Source: Dolomedes plantarius (Eukaryota > Arthropoda > Arachnida > Araneae > Dolomedidae). Taken from it: a stretch of DNA of 64,000 nt. Of the stretch, positions 47,391-59,400 are shown one piece after another (the first letter of the stretch is position 1; each line of letters begins with the position of its first letter). The stretch lies in the NCBI GenBank assembly GCA_907164885.2, contig OU015491.1, positions 111,627,968-111,691,967 of the forward strand, read 5' to 3'. A program made the position numbers and the translations under genes. The notes beneath the pieces were generated by a model. That model saw only the letters and a list, made by a program, of their open reading frames with translations, was not told the DNA's origin and did no database searches.

Positions 47391-47436
47391 TACATAGAAG
47401 GCTTTTGTACAGTTTTGTTTCTTTGAATCACAAGTT

Positions 47437-48906
47437 CTAGTAATGGATGGATTTCACAGCACCGTATCCACCGTGACCAACCAATCCATGACCGACAATT
47501 CCGCTGCTATAGGCTAAATGACCGGCACCCAGAAGACCGTGCCCAGCGAGAAGAGGGGCAGCGGCAACGTGGCCGACGCCTCCAAGACCAGCTGGAGCCA
47601 CATGGTTGACAGCGGAAGATGTAGAGTAAGCTAGTGGAGTAGCGTGGGCAACAGCAAGAGGGGCACCATGGGCAACAGCAAGAGGAGCACCATGGGCATA
47701 AGAAAGTGGGGCAGCATGAGCTACGGCAAGTGGAGCAGCATGGGCTACAGCAACGGGAGCTTGAGGAGCCGCGTAGGGAGAGGCTACGAGAGCTGCGGCT
47801 GGGGCACTGTGGGCTGTTCCTGGCTCATTGGTGTTAACAACAGCCCTGAAACCATGTCCGTCAGCTACGTAATCTACTCTCCTAGCTCTTCCGTCGATAT
47901 CATTGAGGGTGTAAGATCCCTTCTTGTTTCCATGAGCGTCACCTACTTCTGATCGGGAATTGCTAGCTCCGTGTCCATCAACGATGTCATATCCAAAAGC
48001 ATAGTTTCCGAAAGCCTAAAACGATTAAAATAAAATATATTACATATTAGTATACTCTGTATTGATATATACTGTGTCATACCAATATTATTGTTCAATG
48101 ATAATACCCAAACTAAAAACACTATAATCGGGCAATGAACGATGGGAATGAAATGGATTTTTACTAATTTTGATAAATTATATTTCTTAAGCGCCATATT
48201 ACGCATATACTATTGCAAGTGGCATCTTTCCTCAAAAAAGATCTACTTAAAATTTGTTTAAATTTTAGAAAAATATATTTTTAGGTATTATTGAATAATG
48301 TCCACAGAAAATGATATATTTTAAATATATAATAAGTTATTAATTAAATGCTTTTTGTAATCATGCTACTAAAATACTGCAACCTATTTTTCCATAAATC
48401 ATTGCAACAAAGTTTGAAAGTCATTTTTTATACTAAAATAAACTAGAAATTTCTACATTAATGTTCACTGTATAAAACAATGAACAAGTTTTTTTACGAA
48501 ATTTATGAATAATAACTTATGTGTTATTTGGAAATCATGGTTCAAAATTAAGAAGCAGAACTATAGATATATCCTCTATATGAATACTATCTATACCTAT
48601 ATCGTTACCTTAAGTCATGAAGTGTACTTACATCTTGTTGTCTGGAGCTGACACTGTTTCCTGTGTGTGCAAGACCTACTCCGTGAAGAAGAGCTCCAGC
48701 GTTGACAGCCACGAGGGTGGCGAAAAGGATAGCAACCTAACGGTAGGAAAAAGGGAATACTTAGAGATATTTTCAGTTAAAAGAATTAATTTTGGATTCC
48801 ACTGGAAAAATAACCATTTAAATGGAAATAAATAATATTTTAATTAAAAGTGTAATTGGAATTAGCTATTGATGAATAAAGCTTAGTTACTTACCTTAGC
48901 GTACAT
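47437..48906 (-). CDS. RR-2-type cuticle protein, array gene 7 (231 aa)
   Basis: Exons 48895-48906 (MYAK), 48632-48736 and 47437-48015; introns 158 and 616 nt, phase 0. Exon 2 is identical to that of gene 6 and exon 3 differs at only a handful of bases. One is near the C terminus, where the codon rendering Asn in LAYSNGIVGH in most copies reads AGC (47499-47510 region). Stop TAG at 47437-47439. Same domains as gene 6: signal peptide, RR domain at about residues 40-106, AHAAPL repeats and GYGAVKSIHY tail. Confidence 0.92.
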
Positions 48907-48958
48907 TGTGAATGTTTGACTTTGGATATTGAAGTGATTGTGTCTCATCAACATCTGC

Positions 48959-48995
48959 TTTATATAGTACTCTAAAATATGCAAATTACGTAAGC
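48959..48995 (-). promoter_or_regulatory. Core promoter module of gene 7
   Basis: TATATAAA (48959-48966) and ATTTGCAT (48979-48986) on the minus strand. The third block is GCTTAC (48990-48995), one change from GTTTAC. Confidence 0.7.
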
Positions 48996-49998
48996 GGACG
49001 TAGGGAGTTACCGATTCTCCTTGAAAAGAAAAAAAACTAAATGACTTTGAGCACTACCTGTCATCTGTCTGGTAGAATAGCTCAAATTTCCTTAAAGAAA
49101 ACCCGATTATAGTGGAAAGCGTAAAATAAAATGTAACTGGGACTAGACTAAAGGTCATTGCATCTTTTGCCACACGATATTGTTGAAGGTTACAATCTCA
49201 TAACGAAGGCGTGTTTCCATTCCTCGGAATGTCATTTTGTAGTATTGCTTTCTTTTAATCATCAGATACATATCTAAGAAATATTGATTTTAAAATATCA
49301 TGTTTCATTTTTGTAGTCAATTAATTGTTTATAAAAACTTTATAATTTATATTTTATTAATCGATATTATTTAAAAACGCGTATCTGTTCTGTAAAATGT
49401 GGTAAAATCCTTTGTAAAAGAGATGAATTTTATTTACTTTTGTTTGCATAAGATTGATCTTCTTCCATAGTTCTTTTAATTTATACATGTCTTATTAAAT
49501 TTATACAGGTTTTATTAAGTAATGATTTATTTTATTTTTAATATGATTTCCTTTGAATTTTACTAAAAATGTTAGTAAATTACAACATTAAGAACTGTAT
49601 GATTACGTTATTTAATATCTAAAGCGACATTTAAAGGTATTCCTAGAAATTTCGTCACAATGAAATTTTATATAATACGTTCCTTAGATGTGCCTCTGTG
49701 CACCAACTAATTTATGAAGGTAACACAAATGTGAGAATATATTATTTTAAATAAAGGCATTTTCCTACTTTAATAAAGGCAAAAGGTATTTTACTAAGAT
49801 TAGATTATTTAAAAGCGGAAGAAATCAACAATGAAAATTACAAAAGAATAAAAATATATAAGCTGATGTCATTTTACGAGTTCCTAGAAATCTAAATAAA
49901 TGCAAAAATAAGTTGGTAATCTCTCGTAAGTGTTTATTCTATCCTGCTTGCTATTATAAATATATTTTTCAAAATTTTTAGACTCCTAATAACCACGA

Positions 49999-51357
49999 TT
50001 ACACTTAGAGAAAAAATCCATATTGTTTTGTATCATTTAAACAGAATATTACAATTTTTAATTTTTAAACTTAAATTTTCGCCAGTACTATCAATTGTGT
50101 ACTTGAACATTTTGTTTGTTTCATGCAGCATCGTTGAGTTTCATGTCAAAATTTAAATACTTTCTTAGGCTTATAAACCCCTAAAATTTATAGTTTGGAA
50201 AACATTGAAATAATGACTTTACTCTAAATTAATTAGTTTTTCTTTGAGTCGCTGTCATATTCGGTAGAAAATTTTGCATTGTAACGCAAAATGCAAGACC
50301 TTAACTGACGTAAAAAAAAACAAATATTTGGACATATCTAATATAACAATATCTATATTATTAATATAAAATAGTAAAATAACTATTTCCTAAAGAAAGG
50401 ATATCATTATTGATGATAATCTTTTAGGCTTTCACTTAGTATCTTTTGTCATTGTTGTCATTGTGTTATGTGTTCAATATTTATGAATTCGTATGATTTT
50501 TGTTTAACGTTAACCCCAGTTCAGAGTGTACTAGAATATTTGGCACTCATTGTGAACCGTAAATAGTTTCAGATCAGTGCATAAATTCAAAAAAAGTAAA
50601 ATGAACCCAATTTAATCGGATAATAATAGAAATTAATTATATCAAACAGCCCTCATGCATATGCAATATTTCCAAGCTATAAAGTAAATTAGATGAAACT
50701 AAATTTCAGTCCGTTTTTAATGTCGTCTCTCTCTAATCTGCAACAAATTTCCAAGCATCTATATCTTAATGTATTTGAGCTTCAAAATTCTGCCATAAAA
50801 ACTGCAGTCCATTGAAATGTCGGGAATTATTCTGGCCCGTGAAATCAATTTGTTACGAAATTAATTCCAGACCTGAAATTCAGTGCAACTGAATCGCGCA
50901 AAGTTCTTCGGCATTTCTTTTTCATAAAGCCTAAAAGATTATCATCAATAATGATATCCTTTCTTTAGGAAATACATATTTTACCATTTTATATTAATAA
51001 TATAGATATTGTTAAATTAGATATGTCCAAATATATGTTTTTTACGTCAATTAAGGTCTTGCATTTTACGTTACAATACAAAATTTTCTACCGAATATGA
51101 CAGCGACTCAAAGAAAAACTAAATAATTTAGAGTAAAGTTATTATTTCAATGTTTTCCACACTATAAATTTTAGGGGTTTATAAGCCTAAGAAAGTATTT
51201 AAATAATGACTTGAAACTCAACGATGCTGCATGAAACAAACAAAATATTCAAGTACACAATTAATAATACTGGCGAAAATTAAAGTTTAAAAATTAAAAA
51301 TTGTAACATTCTATTTAAATGATACAAAACAATATAGATTTTTCCTCTAAGTGTAAT
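49999..51357. repeat. Inverted duplication, ~433-bp arms, 493-bp spacer
   Basis: The arm 49999-50432 recurs reverse-complemented at 50926-51357 with about 95% identity by eye. The second arm interrupts spacer that is continuous in the previous unit (TTTTTCATAAAAGACTAATT near 42382), so it is an added copy. The junctions show short shared sequence (AAAG at one end, TAAT at the other). No transposon ends are visible. Confidence 0.88.
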
Positions 51358-51748
51358 TAATTACTTTTCAAAATTTCCTCATCATCAGCATATTTATCAT
51401 AGAGGTTGGCAGTTTTGTGTCATTTTAATATTTTTCAATTTAAATATTTTTATTTATCTACTTTAGCTCATGACTGTTATATTTAATAATATATGAATTT
51501 TAGGTTCATTTTTTTATTTTTTGTAAAATATATATGAAATGTTTCATACAATTTGTTTAGACACGTGGAAATTGTGAAAGAGAATGAGGTTTTAGCGGGT
51601 ACTTAAAGATTTTTTATATATATTATTTTCCTCTTATTAATAGTGCTGAAAAAACATGGTTCTCTGATTTAAAAAGCTTGAATTGGAAATAGAATTGACT
51701 TTAAAATTCTTCAGTTAAAAAGCAATAAAAATAGAGGTTCGCCCTTCC

Positions 51749-51752
<4 letters not shown>

Positions 51753-51800
<48 letters not shown>
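51753..51800. repeat. (TA)n microsatellite, left half
   Basis: About 24 TA units, continued at 52090-52147 beyond an insert. Confidence 0.95.
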
Positions 51801-51802
<2 letters not shown>

Positions 51803-52087
51803 AGCAAGGCAAACCGTACAAGAGTTGTGCGGAATAGATACTAGATGTCGCTGAGGTTTGCGCGGCAAGAAAAACATGCGAGAAGGTAAAACGGGAGACC
51901 GGTCGTAAGGAGAGACGAGCGAGGTCATCTCCGAGACACTGTCAGCTAACGCTCATCTTATTTCTTAATGTCCATATATTACCTGTGTTGTAGCCGTCCC
52001 CATGTAAGTTGTTATGTCCAAGAAATATTAGATAGTGTTCGTTTCTGCAAGATTTTTGCATCATCATTCCCCTAGACATCTTGCCAT

Positions 52088-52089
<2 letters not shown>
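51801..52089. mobile_element. 289-bp GC-richer insert within (TA)n tract
   Basis: From GGAGCAAGGCAAACCGTACA to ACATCTTGCCATCC, flanked on both sides by pure TA repeat. The ends are only weakly complementary (GGAGCAAG against GGATGGCAAG on the other strand). No reading frame of note. It may be a short DNA transposon or a solo LTR; the TA repeat hides any target duplication. Confidence 0.5.

Positions 52090-52147
<58 letters not shown>
52090..52147. repeat. (TA)n microsatellite, right half
   Basis: Continuation of the tract split by the 289-bp insert. Confidence 0.95.
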
Positions 52148-52150
<3 letters not shown>

Positions 52151-54740
52151 ACATACAAATTGAAAAACATCAAAGTAAGACTTTATTGGAATCTGCCTCA
52201 AACTTTTTGAAGTTTAAATATTTGATTTTGTCTTAAGGATTTGTAGTGAAAAGTCACATAGTTGGCCATTCTTTCCCCACTATTGCCGATTTTTTCAGAT
52301 TCTCATTTCTAATTATATCTAATGTTATTAAAAGACAATAGATTGATGTTTATATCAGAGAAAAGTCAAGATTACAGAGTTTGCAGAAATTTGTAATGAT
52401 CGTGGCTTCATATGTATTGCCATGAATATTGTATTGCATGAAAAGTCATTTTGTTTACCATATGGTGGTGTAGTTTATTAAGATTTAGAAGTATTGTTAA
52501 TTACCCTGTAATTCATCATTAGCTTCATGTCGTCTGTCACTATAGTCAGTAGACAAGCTTGCAATAAGTTTCCGATTCAATAAACATTTACGATAAATTC
52601 TAAAGCATTCGGTGGTTAAATAATAGAAAAGATGACAGTGTTGCCCACACTGCTGCATTGAGGACATCACAAAACCGAAAATGTTATATGGAGTGAATAA
52701 TCGTGCATGGAATATTTTCACTCTGTTGAGTATTCTTCGACATAATGTTTGCTTGTATAAATGTCTTTACCTTGGTGTTGTCTGACTTAAGATCATGTAT
52801 CAGAGGAAAAGTGTTAAAATCATCCAATTTTACAAAATATAATCCTTATTGTATGTTATTATCTCGATCGCATTCGAATTTACCTCAGTATTTTTGATAT
52901 GCACTGAAAATGGCATAAGGCTTTTGTAGAGCATCGAGGTACACGAGAGTGTCGTGAGTGGCAGTAAATTAGTTAAATTTGAGTTTTGTTTACAAAAAAT
53001 AAACCCATACAAAAGAGATACCACGCGGAATGTAAAGAAAAGTTAATGCCAATGAAAATTTAATCGAATAATAGGAACACACAGGTCTTAATATCCGCAG
53101 TGAAAAATAAAAAGGGTGGCACGTAATTCATTATTTTGTGTTTGTGAATTGTATCTAAAGACAATCCTTCCGAATGCTCTGCAGCTTAATGAAGAATTAT
53201 TCATTATATACGTACTAACTGTGACTCTTTTTCTTTATGCTTTGGATATTAAAAAGCTATGTGGTCCTGTTTTGCGTTTTCCATAAGCTTCTTAGTTATC
53301 TAAGCAATCTAAATTAACTTAATCAAATGTAGAATGCAGAAAATACGACCAGATAAAAATGCTTAAATATCCTTGCGATGGACCAAGTTGTTATAGTTGG
53401 ATATCAGGGTCACGATAAATCGAGAATGGTAAACATTTGGGTTTGCTTAGGATCAGAGATTCCGAGTACAGACTGATTGTGTGACCTAGCGAGGAGCAGG
53501 AATGAATTGCGAAGGAGATGAAATGCGATGATATTAATTCGAAATTGCTTTAAAATTTATCCCTTTCAGAAAAAGCAATTGAAGACCTTGACAATTTTTT
53601 TTATAAAGTTAAGGATGCAAAAAGAAATACTTATGTTTACTCTATACTAATATTTTCATAATATAAAAACCAAGCAGGGCTTCGTCTTAAAAAGCGTACG
53701 GTTAGAAAAGTATGGATTAGAGGAAACTTGCGGAAAACTCATAAGTTATCAACAATTCTTTAATTCTACAATAAATGAAAAAGGAGGGCAACATGTTTCG
53801 ATTTACTCTGGAGCATTAGGTGTTATTGTCGTTATGAATTTCTGAAATATTTGTGAATTGTCCACAGCGACAATGATATTTCCCAGAACAATACAGCTCG
53901 CTAAGAACCTAATACTCCTCGACCTGATGCGGAATAGTTAATTAGTTCGAAAAACATAGCTATCCTTTTCATTTATTGTGATATTAAAGAATTGTTGCTT
54001 ACGTGTATGTTTTCAGGTAATTTTCGTACTGACGTTTTTCTCAGTATTCTTGTTCTAATCCCTATCCATAGTCGAAATGTATTAACGTGAATTAACAAAT
54101 TTAGGATCTAGTACCGGAAATAACCACTTGTTACGATGAATCTTTTTTTCTATTATGACTTAAAGATTATGCGTATATAAAGACTGTTTATATTTATAAG
54201 AGTTGGTGCTAGGATCTGCTGAGAAAAACAAAGACCGCTAATGGAATTAAAAATTAGAGAAATGCACGTATTTGTACATCTTCTCTAAAAAACTCAACTT
54301 TTGAAGAAATTTAATGTGTTGGTTTGCAAGAAAGTCTAGGTCTCTGTGGGCAAGTCGTTAGTTTTTATTCTCAACCTTGGAACAGTTGTGATACTGATTC
54401 TCATGACTTCCTGCTATGTTTAAGAATAAATTTTTGTGCTATATCCTTAAGTAAGCAATCATTGATCACCTGGTCTGATGCAACAGTACCTGCATTTGAA
54501 CTACAGAAAATTATTTCAAAACAAAGTATGTCATGTAGTGAATCATATATTTGTTTACTGAGACTCTTGACATGAATAAAGGCCATATATTTATCTGTTC
54601 ATAGCTGGAACATTCAATGAATGTTTCATGATAATGAAAGGTTACGTTGTTCCCATACGGTAAGATCTATAAATGAATTATTTCTAGTTCTCGATGCTAC
54701 AGATTGAAGTCATGACAACTGAATGGTATGGCAGAAATAA

Positions 54741-54746
54741 TTTATT
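54741..54746 (-). terminator. Poly(A) signal of gene 8
   Basis: AATAAA on the minus strand, 48 nt past the stop. Confidence 0.8.
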
Positions 54747-54793
54747 TTACATAGAAGGCTTTGGTACAGTTTTGTTTCTTTGAGTCAGAAGTT

Positions 54794-56237
54794 CTAGTAA
54801 TGGATGGATTTCACAGCACCGTATCCACTGTGACCAACCAATCCATGACCGACAATTCCGTTGCTATAGGCTAAATGACCAGCACCCAGAAGACCGTGCC
54901 CAGCCAGAAGAGGGGCAGCGGCTACGTGGCCGATGCCTCCAACAACAGCTGGAGCCACATGGTTAACAGCGGAAGATGTAGAATAAGCTAATGGAGAAGC
55001 GTGGGCAAGAGCAAGAGGAGCACCATGGGCATAAGAAAGTGGTGCAGCATGAGCTACGGCAAGTGGGGTAGCATGAGCTACGGCAAGTGGAGCAGCATGG
55101 GCTACAGCAACGGGAGCTTGAGGAGCCGCGTAGGGAGAGGCTACGAGAGCTGCGGCTGGGGCACTGTGGGCAGTTCCTGGCTCATTGGTGTTGACAACAG
55201 CCCTGAAACCATGTCCGTCAGCTACGTAATCTACTCTTCTAGCTCTTCCGTCGATATCATTGAGGGTGTAAGATCCCTTTTTGTTTCCATGAGCGTCGCC
55301 TACTTCAGATCGGGAATTGCTAGCTCCGTGTCTATCAACGATGTCATATCCGAAAGCATAGTTTCCGAAAGCCTGCAATGATTAAAACAAAGTATATTAC
55401 ATATAAGTTTCTCTTGTAATGATATAAATTGGGACATATCAATACTATTGACCAATAATAATACCTCTTTAAGTAAAAAGAAAACTAATTGAGCATAAAA
55501 ATGATGGAATTTAAATAGATTTCTATTAAAATGCCATACTGTACATAAGCTATTCTAGGTGCCATGTTTCGTCAAAAAAGGAACTAATAAAGTTTGTTTA
55601 AACATTTAAAAACTGTTTTAAGGCATAATTTAAATCTTCCTACAGAAAATGATATATTTAAAATGCAGATTATATTATTAATTAAATGCTTTTTGTAATC
55701 ATGCTTCTAGAATATTATAAACTTTTATTTTCGTTAAATCTTTACAACAAAGTTTTGAAATTTATTTCTTTTTACTAAGCTAAATTAGAAATTGTCATAT
55801 TAAGTTCCATTGTATAATATGATAAATAAGCGTTTTTACTGAATTTATGAATAATACTTTATGTGCAATCAAGATGTAAAAGTAAGAGGCAGAAATATAA
55901 ATACAGTCCAAGGATCAATATTGTCTATCTTTATCACTACCTTAAGTTATGAAGTGTACTTACATCTTGTTGTCTGGAGCTGACACTGTTTCCTGTGTGT
56001 GCAAGACCTACTCCGTGAAGAAGAGCTCCAGCGTTGACAGCCACGAGGGTGACGAAAAGAATAGCAACCTAAGGGTACGGAAAAGGGAATATTTAGAGAT
56101 ATTTTCAGTTAAAAGATTTAATTTTGGATTACCGTAAAAATAACTATTTAAATGGAAAATAAATAATAAATTTATTAAATGGGTAAATAAAATTATCTAT
56201 TGGTAAATAAAGCTTAGTTACTTACCTTAGCGAACAT
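54794..56237 (-). CDS. RR-2-type cuticle protein, array gene 8 (231 aa)
   Basis: Exons 56226-56237 (MFAK), 55964-56068 and 54794-55372; introns 157 and 591 nt, phase 0. Exon 2 gives VAILFVTLVAVNAGA (Val where others have Ala) and ALLHGVGLAHTG as in genes 6 and 7. The introns, in contrast, resemble gene 4. Exon 3 has the RR domain with Asp-Arg-His-Gly where most copies have Asp-Gly-His-Gly. The repeats include AVAHATPLAVAHAAPLSYA and ALAHASPLAYSTS, and the tail is HSGYGAVKSIHY. Stop TAG at 54794-54796. Secreted cuticle protein by family. Confidence 0.92.
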
Positions 56238-56290
56238 TGTGAATGTTGGGACTTTGGATATTGAAGTGATTTTGTCTCACCAATAGCTGA

Positions 56291-56327
56291 TTTATATAGT
56301 ACTGAAAAATATTCAAATTATGTAAAC
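56291..56327 (-). promoter_or_regulatory. Core promoter module of gene 8
   Basis: TATATAAA (56291-56298) and GTTTAC (56322-56327) on the minus strand. The octamer-like block is altered to ATTTGAAT (56311-56318), unlike the other seven genes. Confidence 0.68.
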
Positions 56328-57111
56328 GGACGTAGGGAGTTACTGAATCACCTTCAAAAAGTAGAACTAAATGAATTTGATCACTGCCCGTCATCTGTCG
56401 AGAAGAATAGCTCCCATTTCCTCAAAGAAAACTCGATTATAGTGGAAAGCGTAAGATAAAATGTAACTTGGTCTAGCCTAAAGGTCATTGCATCTGTTTT
56501 CATACGATGGCGTTGAAGGTTAAAAACTCGTAACGAAGTCGTGTTTATATCTTTCGAAATGTCAGTTTGTAGAATTGTCTTCTTTTAATTATCAGATACA
56601 CATATGTGAAATTTTATTTATAAAACATCCGGTTTCGCTCGCTTTAGTAGCCAATTAATTTACTAATAAATACTTTACATTTTTATACTTTATCAATGTG
56701 TATGAATTAATAACGCATAAATTTTTTCTTGAATTGTTGTAAAACCATTTTTATAAGTAATGAATTTTAATTACTTGTGTTTCATATAGCAACGATCTTC
56801 TTTTGCAATTTACTGAATTTAATCATAATTTATAAAATATTTATTTATTTTTTTATTATTTCTGTTGAATTTTACTAGGAATATCAGCTAATTATATGAG
56901 CAAGAACTGTATAGTTAAATCATTGAAATACAAATCAAGCAATTTTTTCAATTTACAGGTATTACATAATTTTATACTTTTTTGTTTTTTAAACTTTGAT
57001 TTTAAACTGTGTTATATCAATTGTGTGCTTCCATAATTTATTTGGTTCAAGCAGTATCGTTGATTTTTAAATAGTATTTTAAAGCTTTCTTATTTTTTCT
57101 TAAGCTTTTTA

Positions 57112-57768
57112 TCTTAATAATTTATCTTAAGCTTTCAGCTTCCAGATGATGTAAATATGTTCTTTGTAAGATATCTCGAGGAGCATCGATATTACATCCA
57201 CATAGGAGACGATATTTCTTGGAAAAACTGTGTTTCATTTTTTGATGAAAATATTAGTTTATTTTAAAATACTTTTAAACAAATGAGATCTAGTTTGAAA
57301 GAGAAATGTCTGTAGTCTTAGATTGTAAAAAGATCAAAATTCTACGGTCATTTTTTGGAGAGTTATCGTAATCTGAAGATGAAAAAGTCAATATTTCTTG
57401 AAAAACTGTGTTTCATTTTTTCATGAAAATATTTGTCTGTTTTAAAATATTTTTAAACAAATGAGGTCTAGTTTGAAAGAAAATGTCTGTAGTATTAGAC
57501 TGTAAAAAGATCAAAATTCTACAATCATTTTTTGGCGAGTTATCGTAATCTGAAGATGAAAATTTCAATATTTTCCCACAAAACATAAAATAAAAAAAAC
57601 TTAAAGTCCGACGAAGATGAGACATGTCTTACTTTGTTCCCCACATTTTTCTGCATCCATTGGTATCGGTCTAGACTCCATACCTCCAGCGGTTTTGGAG
57701 GAGATAGCGTGACAAGCTTTTGACAGCGGCGGCGGGAGTTGCTTTTTTTTAGAATAGAGAGATACTTT
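57112..57768. mobile_element. Unclassified insertion containing a 179-bp tandem duplication
   Basis: Spacer that is continuous in other units (from 'TTAAGCTTTTTATCTTAATAA' to 'ATATTTAAATTATATTTTGA') is separated here by about 650 bp. Inside, a unit starting ATATTTCTTG occurs at 57212 and 57391 (period 179), with GAAAAACTGTGTTTCATTTT and ATCAAAATTCTAC in both copies. The right part is GC-richer (CAGCGGCGGCGGGAG). No reading frame of substance. Edges are approximate. Confidence 0.5.
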
Positions 57769-59100
57769 TAATATTTAAATTATATTTTGAAAAGCATTGA
57801 AACATCAAGGCATTTATTTTAAATTTGTTAGTTTACATTTAAATGATTGCCTCATTCAGTAGAAATGTTTACATTTGAGCATAAAAGGCAAGAATTTATC
57901 ATTAGAAAAAAAACAGTTTTCGAGGTTTTTATTCAGTATTTTTCATCATCGCATTATCTCGGCAGTATTTCTGAATTTGCATGATTCAGAAATAATGTGG
58001 AAACCAGTCGAAAGACTACTGGAAATAATAAATGTTTGGCATTCAGTTCTAACCCAAAGAAATTATGGACTAGTGCATACATTTTAAAAAAGTAAACTAA
58101 GCGCATTTTAACAGGGTAACTATACAATAAAATTATATTGCACTGTTGTCATAGACATGAAGTATTTCCTAGCTACAAGGCAAATTACTAGGATGTAAAG
58201 CTCAGTTCAGTGTTAACGGTCTTTCTATAATCTGCAATGAATCTATTAAAATCAACCAAAGTTTGTTTAATACAGCAACCCAAAAAATTAAATATAGTTT
58301 TCCGTCTCCTTTGTATTTTTTTCCGACATCAACGGTATATTTACAAACATTTATGTGTTTACGTATTCGAGCTCAAAGCTCTAAAGCCAGAAAAGTTACT
58401 ATCCGTCTATAATTGTCGAGGTATATCCTGGAAAGTGACATCCTTTTGTCATTTAAGTAACCAAAGGCCGCAGGTTAAGTGTGACAGAACCTCTAGAAGT
58501 ATGTAGGGAGTCATTTTCGCAAAAAAAACCTAGTTACTTGTCATTATTTCTTCATAATAAGGATATTTATCGTACAGATTGGCAGCCTTGTGTCATTTTA
58601 ACATCCTACAAATTGAATATTTTTATTTATTTACTTTATCTTATGACTAATATATGCATTAGTTTATGAAATGTAAATTGATTATTGCTTATTTTCATAA
58701 AATATAAAGGAAATGTTTCGTATAATTTGTATAGAACCGTATGAATTGTGAAAGAGAATGAAGTTCGAGTGTGCTCTTAATAACTTTTTATGTTGAGTTT
58801 AGGCCATGATAATAGTTTAGAAACAAAACAAATGGTTCCCCGTTTTAAAAAGCTGGAAATGAAGAAGAATTCGCATTGAAATTCTTCAGTCAAAAATAAT
58901 AAAATACAAGTTTATTCAATAATTTTCTACTGAAATTCATATGGCTGAATTTTTCAGTCGCAAATTTTCCCAAAATTGTAATGTGTGATAGGAATAAAAA
59001 TTAACTTATAAAATCTTAATTATCTTAAAACTTTTGGATCCTATTTTGCCGCACTTTGTTAACGTCATGCCTCACATGACCAAAGGAAAGCTTCGTCATT

Positions 59101-59265
<165 letters not shown>

Positions 59266-59400
59266 TGCTTTACACTTTCGGATGTTTGTACTTTTGATTT
59301 TCTTAAAACGAGTTGTAATGGAATATTACATGTTTGGCCATACTCTCCAGTATATTCGCTTATTTTTGGATTCTCATTTCTAATTGTATCTGATGCTATT

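Larger units (their letters stand above)
40805..47436. other. Intergenic region between genes 6 and 7
   Basis: Paralogous spacer. Insertions are the 42815-44558 mariner-type element inside the (TA)n tract and a LINE tail at 46606-46942. No host gene is seen. Confidence 0.55.
47245..49290. repeat. Young duplicate block around gene 7 (partner 39061-41110)
   Basis: Near-identical to the gene 6 block. In intron 2, however, the stretch near 48255-48285 (TTTAAATTTTAGAAAAATAT) resembles gene 5 rather than gene 6, so the copy is mosaic. Confidence 0.82.
48996..54793. other. Intergenic region between genes 7 and 8
   Basis: Paralogous spacer. It has a large inverted duplication (49999-50432 with 50926-51357) and a GC-richer insert inside the (TA)n tract. 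No host gene is seen. Confidence 0.55.
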
